Shown: one piece after another, positions 1-7,069 of the stretch
How positions within the stretch are numbered: the stretch's first letter is position 1
How the letters are laid out: every line of letters starts with the position of its first letter
Origin: RGIG3009 sp045601465
Lineage (GTDB): Bacteria > Bacillota > Clostridia > Oscillospirales > Acutalibacteraceae
Assembly: GCA_045601465.1 (NCBI GenBank)
Contig: JAZRZU010000093.1
Span: forward strand, 1-42,148
Length of the DNA stretch: 42,148 bases
Reading direction: 5' to 3'
Made by a program: the position numbers and the translations under genes
The notes under the pieces: model-generated
What the model saw: only the letters and a program-made list of their open reading frames with translations
Database searches by the model: none
Told to the model about the DNA's origin: nothing

Positions 1-202
1 TCACGATAAACTTATCTTGGGGGGAACGTCCGGTGTAGATACCGGTCATCACGTTTACAGCGCCCAGTTCAGTCTCCTGACCCTTTTCAAAGCCATCCAA
101 TGAAGGATCGGTCTCTGCCACGAACAGTTCTTCATACGACGGGTTGTAAACGATTTCCGTCGTGCCGGTAATACCGTATTTGTTCAAATCAAGTGTTTTC
201 AT
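1..202 (-). CDS. pckA: ATP-type phosphoenolpyruvate carboxykinase, N-terminal part (cut by window edge)
   Basis: Only the first 67 codons lie in the window. The start is MKTLDLNKYGI, and the stretch VNVMTGIYTGRSPQDKFIV is the N-terminal substrate-binding signature of ATP-dependent PEP carboxykinases. An AGGAG ribosome binding site lies 8 bases before the ATG. The enzyme interconverts PEP + CO2 + ADP and oxaloacetate + ATP in the cytosol. In fermenting anaerobes it often runs towards oxaloacetate and gains ATP. It begins only 17 bases after the transporter gene and is the last visible gene of the rex-led operon, so a role in feeding oxaloacetate to malate, fumarate and succinate is inferred from position. 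The catalytic P-loop region is outside the window. Confidence 0.9.
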   Translation of the reverse strand, partial: MKTLDLNKYGITGTTEIVYNPSYEELFVAETDPSLDGFEKGQETELGAVNVMTGIYTGRSPQDKFIV

Positions 203-219
203 AATATGCTCCTTTTTAT

Positions 220-1479
220 TTAAAATAGAATCACCAAGAATTGCGAAACAAGAACCACTGCGATCAGCGCAATCGGATAGGTAGCCGCATAAGATGCCGC
301 CACATCCTCTGTGCCGGATACCTTAATTAGAGTGCCCAATGCAGGGGTACTGGTCATACCGCCGGTGATAGAACCTAGGTTGTTAAGCAAGCTAAGTTTC
401 AGCACATACTTAGCAAACAGGTAACCAACAATCAGGGGTACAATGGTCATTACGATACCATACACAAAGTAGATGGGATCAAAATTGGCAACGAATTCAG
501 CGCCACCGGGGATGCCGGCACCCACCAAAAACAGCACCAGACCCAACTCACGGAACAACTTTAACGTGTTTGCAGAAGGCATAATGCTCACAGAGCCAAT
601 CTTGCCAAAGTGGCCCAAAATTAAGCTCATTAGCAAGCAACCACCGGTGGTAGTAAGAGAGAAACAAGTACCATCCAGACCGGCAGAGGTTAGCGGGATT
701 TTGATCTGACCGATGAGCGTGCCCAAAATAGCAGCCAAAGAAAAACCGGCAATACCCATATGATCGATCTCAAATAGTTTACCCGATGTCTTATTCTCTT
801 CTTTATCGGATTTGATGACTAATTTCGCACGTTCCTCATCCATATTCGCCTTAGCCAGTTTCGGAATAAGCTGTACGAACAGAACAACACCCACAACACC
901 GAAAATATAGGCGATGCCGTGACCAACGGATACCAGTCCGGTGTACTCAGCAGCCACCGTTGCCTTAGCGGCGGAGAAAGCCGGAGTGGAGGTTAACGAA
1001 CCGGACAACAAACCGACGATCATTGCCACAAAACCTTCTCTTGTCTCAATGGTCGAGCCATAGCCGAAGATTTCACCGGCGTAGATGCAACCAACGGCAG
1101 CTAAACCGCCGGCCAGGATGATGATCAAACCCAGCAAAACATAGGACTTAAAGTTCTTTTTGAAGTTGCCAAAGAACTTAGGACCTGCGATATAGCCCAC
1201 CGAAGTAACAAACAAGATAAGACCAAGTGCCTCAACGAGCGATAAGCCGCTGGAAAAATCGTAGGGTTTAGCAGAACCGGCAAAAATTAGTCCATCTTCG
1301 GTCATACCAAAGAAAAGCGCGCCCACAAGTAAAGCAACGATGAACACACCGGCATCACCCAAAGAAACGCCCTTGACGGTAATGCGACCCAAGGCATAGC
1401 CAAATAACAATACTCCAAATACTACGAAGAGTAACGTATAGAGGTTACTAACCGAGATAATACCATTAAACAAACTCAT
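220..1479 (-). CDS. AspT/YidE/YbjL-type (AAE family) membrane transporter, candidate dicarboxylate/succinate exporter
   Basis: A 419-residue, very hydrophobic protein built of two homologous halves, each with a TSTPA motif (GSLTSTPAFSAAKA in the first, GGMTSTPALGTLIK in the second). This is the hallmark of the aspartate:alanine exchanger superfamily with its YidE/YbjL duplication. The halves are joined by a short charged linker (about residues 208-240). The TrkA-C domains found between the halves in many relatives are absent, which makes it shorter than the roughly 540-residue members. Known relatives include AspT (aspartate/alanine antiport) and SucE of Corynebacterium glutamicum (succinate export). 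It lies 17 bases after frdA and 17 before pckA. The family call is firm; succinate or C4-dicarboxylate export is inferred from the neighbours. Confidence 0.82.
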   Translation of the reverse strand: MSLFNGIISVSNLYTLLFVVFGVLLFGYALGRITVKGVSLGDAGVFIVALLVGALFFGMTEDGLIFAGSAKPYDFSSGLSLVEALGLILFVTSVGYIAGPKFFGNFKKNFKSYVLLGLIIILAGGLAAVGCIYAGEIFGYGSTIETREGFVAMIVGLLSGSLTSTPAFSAAKATVAAEYTGLVSVGHGIAYIFGVVGVVLFVQLIPKLAKANMDEERAKLVIKSDKEENKTSGKLFEIDHMGIAGFSLAAILGTLIGQIKIPLTSAGLDGTCFSLTTTGGCLLMSLILGHFGKIGSVSIMPSANTLKLFRELGLVLFLVGAGIPGGAEFVANFDPIYFVYGIVMTIVPLIVGYLFAKYVLKLSLLNNLGSITGGMTSTPALGTLIKVSGTEDVAASYAATYPIALIAVVLVSQFLVILF

Positions 1480-1496
1480 TATAACTCATTTCCCCC

Positions 1497-3101
1497 CTAA
1501 ATACTCTTCTGATTTGTATAATTCGGAAGAAGTTTCGGAGAAACAGTTTCAGTGGAGATACCGGCAGCAGAGATTTCTTCTTCAAACTTTTCCACATGGG
1601 CCAGGGTCAACTTACCAACCTGTACTTCTTTAGCCTTAGCAGCGGCATTGATACCGGCGCTTCTTCCGAAAACGATGATATCCAACAAAGAGTTACCCAT
1701 CAAACGATTTTTACCATGGATACCGCCGACTGCCTCACCTGCCACAAACAGGTTCTCAACATTGGTAGTCATACAGTTAGCGTCGATGTCCAATCCGCCG
1801 TTTTGATAGTGCAGAGTAGGATACACCAAGATGGGTTCCTTGCGGATGTCGATACCGTACTTATCAAACATTCTCCACATGGCGGGGATTCTCTTCATAA
1901 TGGTACCCTCGCCACCGATTTTTTCAATCATGGGAGTGTCAAGCCAAACACCTTTACCGTTGCCGGTATCCACGCCATGGTCATGTTCGCTGCACTCTCG
2001 GATGATGGAAGCGGCTGCCACATCACGGGTCTCCAACGGATGCATAAAGACTGTACCATCTTCATTGACCAGTTTTGCGCCCAGCGAGCGAACCTTTTCG
2101 GACACCAGAGCACCGAAGATCTGCTCGGGATAGGCAACACCCGTGGGATGATACTGCAACGTCTCGGCGTACAACAATTTGGCACCGGCACGATAACCCA
2201 ACACCAAACCATCAGCGGTTGCACCATAGTGGTTAGAAGTCGGGAAGCCTTGATAGTGCATACGACCCGCACCACCGGTAGCGATAATGACCGTTTTTGC
2301 CTTAGCAACCAACAATTCAAGGGTCTCCATATTCATGAGAACTGCACCGGCCGCATTGCCGTTTTCATCCAAAATCAGTTCGATTGCTGCGGTAAAATCA
2401 ATGACCGGAATACCACGGTTCAACACCTCATCACGGAGAGTACGCATGATCTCAGCACCCGAATAGTCTTTGGCCGCATGCATACGTTTACGAGAAGTAC
2501 CGCCGCCGTGCGTGGTAACCATCGTGCCATCGGCATCTTTATCAAACTCAACGCCCAAATTGCTCAGCCATTGAATTGCTTCAGGAGCATCACATACCAA
2601 CTTAGACAGCAATTCACGCTTCGCTGCAAAATGACCACCTCCAAACGCATCCACAAAGTGGATAGCGGGAGAATCGTTAGGCTTATCCGCTGCTTGGATA
2701 CCACCTTCTGCCATCATGGTGTTGGCATCACCGATACGCAGTTTTGTAACGATCATAACGTCAGCACCGGCCTCATTTGCTTCAATAGCCGCCGAAGAAC
2801 CGGCACCGCCACCGCCGATGATCAAAACGTCGGTTTCATAATCGGGCTTGGTCAAATCCACGCTGTCTGCGGTAATGCGGCTATGAGCCTGTAAAATCTC
2901 CGCCAACTCAAAAGGTACCTTATCCCCTTTGTTGGGACCGATTTTCAGTACATCAAACTGATCTTGTCGATAGTCCGGATGAAAAGCAGCAAGCAGATCT
3001 TCTTTCTGTTTAGCGGTCATACGTTCCGGTTCCAAGGCAATATTATTTTCTCTGGCTTTTTCAACTAATTCCAAAGATTTTTGAAATTTTTCCGAATACA
3101 T
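1497..3101 (-). CDS. frdA: Soluble fumarate reductase / thiol:fumarate reductase-like flavoprotein subunit
   Basis: A 534-residue flavoprotein of the SdhA/FrdA/L-aspartate oxidase family. A roughly 85-residue N-terminal extension precedes the FAD dinucleotide fold (GGGGAG, residues 96-101). Dicarboxylate-site elements are all present: the HPTG loop, the Arg of ETRDVAA, the His of TLHYQNGG and the Arg of HGKNRLMGNSL. The His that binds FAD covalently in FrdA/SdhA (S-H-T-x-A-A-E-G-G) is Asn127 here (A-N-T-M-M-A-E-G-G), so FAD is predicted to be non-covalent. The usual C-terminal helical domain is largely missing. There is no Tat signal and no membrane-anchor gene nearby, so the enzyme should be cytosolic. 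The ATG at 3101 is chosen because AAGGAGGG precedes it; an upstream in-frame start at 3125 would overlap frdB. Expected reaction: fumarate to succinate. Confidence 0.85.
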   Translation of the reverse strand: MYSEKFQKSLELVEKARENNIALEPERMTAKQKEDLLAAFHPDYRQDQFDVLKIGPNKGDKVPFELAEILQAHSRITADSVDLTKPDYETDVLIIGGGGAGSSAAIEANEAGADVMIVTKLRIGDANTMMAEGGIQAADKPNDSPAIHFVDAFGGGHFAAKRELLSKLVCDAPEAIQWLSNLGVEFDKDADGTMVTTHGGGTSRKRMHAAKDYSGAEIMRTLRDEVLNRGIPVIDFTAAIELILDENGNAAGAVLMNMETLELLVAKAKTVIIATGGAGRMHYQGFPTSNHYGATADGLVLGYRAGAKLLYAETLQYHPTGVAYPEQIFGALVSEKVRSLGAKLVNEDGTVFMHPLETRDVAAASIIRECSEHDHGVDTGNGKGVWLDTPMIEKIGGEGTIMKRIPAMWRMFDKYGIDIRKEPILVYPTLHYQNGGLDIDANCMTTNVENLFVAGEAVGGIHGKNRLMGNSLLDIIVFGRSAGINAAAKAKEVQVGKLTLAHVEKFEEEISAAGISTETVSPKLLPNYTNQKSI

Positions 3102-3114
3102 ACGCTTTCCCTCC

Positions 3115-3789
3115 TTACTTTTCAATTTCTCGGTTGTTGTACAGTTCTTTCATCTCATCGATGGGTTTCTGCATCAACGCTTCGATCAGTTCGTTGAAAT
3201 CGCCATTTTTGATTTCTTTTACACGATCCTCCAAGTGACCGCAACCGGGCGCCAAATACTTGCCGTTGATCCGGCGAGCTAACATGGCCACCTGCGGATG
3301 AGAAATACCGGCGGGACAACGAGAGGAACACACACCGCACATCACGCAGTCAAAGGATTCCTCTGCACACTTCTCGAAATCGCCGCGTTGTGCGTAGGCG
3401 ATATATTGCATAACGTTAAGACCTTGTGTACAACTCTTGGTGCAAGCATTACAACCGATGCACGCATAAATTTCGGGATACAGCTGCATCATCACCGTTT
3501 CGGTGGTGGGAATTTTTTCAATATCATACACCTGCTTGACTAACGGAAAGAATGGCAACGTAGCAATATACATGTTGTCTTGTACCTTTGTCTGGCAGGC
3601 TAGACAGGCGTGCAATTCACGGTCGCCTTTAATGCGATAAATAGTGGCACAAGCACCGCAGAAGCCGTTACGGCAACCACAGCCGCGCACCAACTGATAT
3701 CCCGCATATTCCATAGCGGTCATAATGGTGAGATTTTCGGGCACTTCGTATTTTTTGCCGAAAAGAAAAATATTGACTGTCTTTTCCAT
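3115..3789 (-). CDS. frdB: Fumarate reductase iron-sulfur subunit (FrdB/TfrB N-terminal type)
   Basis: A 224-residue electron-transfer subunit. Residues 1-65 form a plant-type [2Fe-2S] domain with the FrdB-like CRNGFCGAC motif (Cys39, 44, 47) and further Cys at 37, 62 and 65. Two [4Fe-4S] motifs follow: CIGCNACTKSC (110-120) and CVMCGVCSSRCP (148-159). Methanogen TfrB joins such a module to an HdrB-like C-terminal half. Here the protein stops after the ferredoxin part, and a complete HdrB is encoded separately in the same operon. AAAGGAG precedes the ATG; the gap to frdA is 13 bases and to flxA 12 bases. It probably wires FrdA to the Flx/Hdr complex, which is inference. No membrane segment is present. 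Confidence 0.83.
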   Translation of the reverse strand: MEKTVNIFLFGKKYEVPENLTIMTAMEYAGYQLVRGCGCRNGFCGACATIYRIKGDRELHACLACQTKVQDNMYIATLPFFPLVKQVYDIEKIPTTETVMMQLYPEIYACIGCNACTKSCTQGLNVMQYIAYAQRGDFEKCAEESFDCVMCGVCSSRCPAGISHPQVAMLARRINGKYLAPGCGHLEDRVKEIKNGDFNELIEALMQKPIDEMKELYNNREIEK

Positions 3790-3801
3790 ACGTCTTCTCC
3801 T

Positions 3802-4635
3802 TTAATATTCGTCAGGAAGTTCATCTAATTCATCGCAACGGAAAACAGGACCATCTTTACAAACGTATTTGGCACCTACATTGCAGCGACCACATTTACC
3901 AACACCGCATTTCATACGCAATTCCAGCGTCGTGTAAATATTGGTCTTATCGAAACCGATACCACAAAGTCCATCCAGCGTGAATTTGATCATAATAGGA
4001 GGACCGCACAAAACGGCAACCTTATTTGTATCAAATCCAAGTTCTTTTACATAGTTGGGCACAAAACCAACGTGACCGTCCCAACCTTCCTGAGCGTTAT
4101 CAATGGTTAGATGTACATTCACACCCTCATCGTTTGCCCACTCTTCAATGATCTCATTGTAATCCAGCAGATCGTCTTTACTACGGGAGCCGTAAACGAT
4201 ATCGATCTTGCCGTAACGATCACGATAGTGACGACAATAGTTTATAACCGAGCGAAGCGGAGCTAAACCAACGCCTCCGGCAATAAACAGAAGATCCTTT
4301 CCGGCAAAAACATCATCCACCGGGAATGGTTTGCCATAGGGACCACGGATGGTGATCTGCTGACCAACCTCGGCTTGGTGCAACCAATTCGTCACACAAC
4401 CGCATTTTTTAATGGAAAATTCCATGTATTCCTCGTTGGTCGGAGAGGAAGTAATGGAAAACATTGCCTCGCCTACACCCGGAACCGACAGCATAGCACA
4501 CTGTCCCGGCATATGATCAAAGGCTTTTTTTCCGTCCGGTGTTACCACACGGAAAGTTTTGATATCAGGGGTGTCGATGCGAACGTCAGTAATGACACCG
4601 ATTTTTGGAATTAAAGTATCGTGCGAATTATTCAC
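3802..4635 (-). CDS. flxA: FlxA-like FAD/NAD(P)H-binding oxidoreductase subunit
   Basis: A 277-residue ferredoxin-NAD(P) reductase-fold protein like sulfhydrogenase gamma (HydG), AsrB and FlxA. FAD-domain residues are seen at EAMFSITSSP, the NAD-binding glycine motif at GGVGLAPLRS and a conserved GPPIMIKFT near the nucleotide site. The C-terminus carries a dihydroorotate-dehydrogenase-B type [2Fe-2S] site, CGVGKCGRCNVGAKYVC, followed by KDGPVF. In FlxABCD-HdrABC complexes this subunit is the NADH entry point. I choose the GTG at 4635 because GGAGG lies 8 bases before it; a TTG at 4650 is the longer alternative. The start lies inside the end of flxB, suggesting translational coupling. Confidence 0.82.
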   Translation of the reverse strand: MNNSHDTLIPKIGVITDVRIDTPDIKTFRVVTPDGKKAFDHMPGQCAMLSVPGVGEAMFSITSSPTNEEYMEFSIKKCGCVTNWLHQAEVGQQITIRGPYGKPFPVDDVFAGKDLLFIAGGVGLAPLRSVINYCRHYRDRYGKIDIVYGSRSKDDLLDYNEIIEEWANDEGVNVHLTIDNAQEGWDGHVGFVPNYVKELGFDTNKVAVLCGPPIMIKFTLDGLCGIGFDKTNIYTTLELRMKCGVGKCGRCNVGAKYVCKDGPVFRCDELDELPDEY

Positions 4636-5656
4636 CTTTATTTCCTCCAATCTTCTTCATTACTTTCACGATGTTCATGGAGATAGGACATTTCGCCAAA
4701 CAACGGCCACATCCCACACAACTAAATAGACCATCGTTATTCTCGGGATAATAAACCAACTTGTGCATAAACCGTTGACGGAACCGTTCTTTCTGTGTCA
4801 GGCGATTATTACCGTGAGCCATCTTAGTAAAATCGGAGTACATACAGGAATCCCAGCAACGATAACGGATGACACCATTTCCGGTATTAAAATCCTTAAT
4901 ATCGTAACATTGACAGGTGGGACACACAAAGGTGCAGGTACCGCAACCGAGGCAAGCTTGCGACAATTCATCCCACGCAGGATGGTCAAACAACTCACTC
5001 GTCTTTCCGCCGCCAAAACCATCGGTTTTGACGTCTTTCAGCGGCAATTTATCCATTATCGCACGGATCTTCTCTTTCTGCGCAGATACGGCGCTATCGT
5101 CACATTCTTGGAGCAACGAACCCAGCGTATCCAATAAAGCTTCACCCTTTTCGGTATTCGCTTCAAAGAAGATATCGGTACCGATTTTCCAGGCCGCAAT
5201 GTCCCCTGCCGGCTCAGCAGGGTCGATACCGAAAGTCTTACAAAAACACGTTTCCGACGGTCTGGCACACGCAAGCGATACAATAACACCGTTTTTACGA
5301 CGGGAACCGTAGAAGCTGTCTATCGGCTCACTCAAAAACACACGATCAAGGATTTCAAAGCTCTTGACATCGCATGCTCTCACGCCAAAAACCACAAAGT
5401 TTTCCTTTTCGCAGCGAGTGTCGATAACTTCTATGTTCTTGCCTTCCGTTTTAAACTGCATTAAATCTTCGGTTTGAGGGAAGAAAAAATCTTTGGGGCT
5501 TTTGACGGTATTGAGCGCATCGCTCCAAGCAGTGCCCTCTTCCCACTTTTTATAAGCGGCACTGCCGTCATTTTGGTCAACAGGAAGATACAATGCAGCG
5601 TTTTTCGCAATCTCAGCAAACACCGAATTTAAATGGTTCAAAGAACATTTACGCAT
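4628..5656 (-). CDS. flxB: FlxB-like 4Fe-4S electron-transfer subunit (HydB/AsrA family)
   Basis: A 342-residue protein related to sulfhydrogenase beta and anaerobic sulfite reductase A subunits. The N-terminal part has the family motif FGVRACDVKSFEILD and Cys-containing ACARPSETCFCKTFG. Two [4Fe-4S] sites follow near the C-terminus: CLGCGTCTFVCPTCQC and CVGCGRCLAKCP. It is expected to relay electrons between FlxA and the FlxC/FlxD/HdrA core. The ATG at 5656 has AGGAGGG six bases upstream, so the six-codon-longer start is not used here. It overlaps flxC upstream and flxA downstream by eight bases each, which argues for a stoichiometric complex. Confidence 0.8.
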   Translation of the reverse strand: MRKCSLNHLNSVFAEIAKNAALYLPVDQNDGSAAYKKWEEGTAWSDALNTVKSPKDFFFPQTEDLMQFKTEGKNIEVIDTRCEKENFVVFGVRACDVKSFEILDRVFLSEPIDSFYGSRRKNGVIVSLACARPSETCFCKTFGIDPAEPAGDIAAWKIGTDIFFEANTEKGEALLDTLGSLLQECDDSAVSAQKEKIRAIMDKLPLKDVKTDGFGGGKTSELFDHPAWDELSQACLGCGTCTFVCPTCQCYDIKDFNTGNGVIRYRCWDSCMYSDFTKMAHGNNRLTQKERFRQRFMHKLVYYPENNDGLFSCVGCGRCLAKCPISMNIVKVMKKIGGNKGE

Positions 5657-6647
5657 CCGTATCCCTCCTGTCAAAAACCTCGCCGGGTTCTAAATCTTCG
5701 GTGGTGTAGTTAACCAACGGCGCACGGGACCCTACCTCAGCGCCTGCCTGATACTCACCGTAGAATTCGTTCATATCCTTGATGAATTTGCGGTTAAGCA
5801 AATGCAAAGGAATGTTTTGAGGGCATACACGGGAACATTCACCGCAATCGGTGCAACGGCCCGCCACGTGGTATGCACGAATAATATGGAAGAGTTTTTC
5901 TTCAAAACTATTAGCAGGAGATTTATTCTCCACGCCGGAATTGGGATTATCAAACACGCATTTTTCACAAGTGCAAGCAGGACAAGCATCCCTGCAAGCG
6001 TTACAACGGATACAACGAGACAGTTCATTCTGCCAGAAAGCAAAGCGCTCATCAGCAGTCATCGCTTCTAAACGGGCGACTTCATCAAAGCGGCTGCACT
6101 CAATAACGTCCCCGTCCTCGCCTAACAATTCGTCATAAGCTACGTGTTTTTTGCTCTTGCAGTTAATACAGCGTTCAGCTAAAACCTTTTCGGTTTCAAC
6201 GAAAACGGGCTGATCGTCATATAGCGTAGTAACAGCAATTTTCTCGCCACTGGTATCAATGGTGGAAATCCCATCACCACAAAGTGTCTTTACCTTGAAA
6301 ATGTCAACCATTCCCTCGCAAGGAATACCCACCGCATATACTTTTTCACGATCAAAGCGATGTTCAGTCAAAAGCTGATTGAAGCTGTATGTGTCACAGG
6401 GCTTTAAGAAAACCAGGATTTTCCCCTCAATTTTCTGCGTCTTGGCAACCAGATATTTAGAGAAGTTGGCACCGCAGAAATCATTAAAAACGAAACCGTC
6501 TTTTAACTCTTCAATCGTGTTGAAAACAACAGGGGTTACATCGTAGTCAAATTCGCCTTTTCCCCACCCTAACACGCAACTGACCGTTCCGTTTTGAAGG
6601 AGTTCAGATGCTTTTGCTATTAATTGCTCACGAGTTATTGTTTGCAT
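5649..6647 (-). CDS. flxC: FlxC-like 4Fe-4S dicluster subunit
   Basis: A 332-residue cytosolic iron-sulfur protein. An N-terminal alpha/beta region with KPCDTYSFNQL resembles the corresponding region of FlxB and HydB-type subunits, so flxB and flxC look like distant paralogues. Cys sites are CINCKSKKH (a lone pair), CIRCNACRDACPACTCEKC and CTDCGECSRVCPQNIP. Its place between flxD and flxB matches the third Flx subunit, which has no assigned catalysis and is presumed to carry electrons. A GGAGG lies seven bases before the ATG. It overlaps flxD upstream and flxB downstream. Confidence is high for an Fe-S electron carrier and moderate for the specific FlxC name. Confidence 0.75.
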   Translation of the reverse strand: MQTITREQLIAKASELLQNGTVSCVLGWGKGEFDYDVTPVVFNTIEELKDGFVFNDFCGANFSKYLVAKTQKIEGKILVFLKPCDTYSFNQLLTEHRFDREKVYAVGIPCEGMVDIFKVKTLCGDGISTIDTSGEKIAVTTLYDDQPVFVETEKVLAERCINCKSKKHVAYDELLGEDGDVIECSRFDEVARLEAMTADERFAFWQNELSRCIRCNACRDACPACTCEKCVFDNPNSGVENKSPANSFEEKLFHIIRAYHVAGRCTDCGECSRVCPQNIPLHLLNRKFIKDMNEFYGEYQAGAEVGSRAPLVNYTTEDLEPGEVFDRRDTDA

Positions 6648-7069
6648 CTCAAATCCTCCAATCTTTTATTTTCGCCCAGTGCCGTCACGGTTTTTACAAA
6701 ATCGTTCATGGTAGCAGCAAACTTGGCACCTTCGGCAGCGGATACCCATTCAACACGGGTACGCTCTTTTTCGATGCCCAGGAAATCCAGCATCGAGAAC
6801 AAAGCAGCCATACGGCGACGGGTGAAATAGTTACCGGAAGTATAGTGACAGTCACCCGGATGACAACCGCAAATAATCACACCATCCGCACCACGCTGAA
6901 ACGCACGCAGGATAAACATGGGATTTACACGGCAAGAGCATGGCACACGAATGATTTTAACATCTGCAGGATACGCTAAACGGTTGTTACCCGCCAAGTC
7001 AGCACCCGCATAGGAACACCAGTTGCAGCAAAATGCAACAATCAACGGCTTGAATTCTTTTACTTGCAT
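6635..7069 (-). CDS. flxD: FlxD / MvhD-family iron-sulfur linker subunit
   Basis: A 144-residue protein with the MvhD/FlpD signature: an N-terminal CCNWCSYAGAD motif (Cys14, 15, 18), a central VPCSCRV pair and the GCHPGDCHY motif followed by SGNYFTRRR. In methanogens MvhD carries a [2Fe-2S] cluster and connects the hydrogenase to HdrA; in Flx complexes FlxD connects the NADH-oxidising part to HdrA. Its gene starts inside the 3' end of hdrA, with GGAGG upstream, and ends inside flxC. That position at the Hdr/Flx junction agrees with a physical linker role. No hydrogenase genes are in the window, so NADH via FlxA is the likely electron source. Confidence 0.88.
   Translation of the reverse strand: MQVKEFKPLIVAFCCNWCSYAGADLAGNNRLAYPADVKIIRVPCSCRVNPMFILRAFQRGADGVIICGCHPGDCHYTSGNYFTRRRMAALFSMLDFLGIEKERTRVEWVSAAEGAKFAATMNDFVKTVTALGENKRLEDLRCKQ

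Noticed and set aside
1596..2894. A 432-codon open frame on the plus strand opposite frdA
   Set aside because: It lies fully inside the well-supported flavoprotein gene, has no ribosome site or family likeness, and is a codon-bias shadow.
4635..4650. TTG start for flxA at 4650
   Set aside because: The GGAGG ribosome site lies inside this extension and is well placed for the GTG at 4635.
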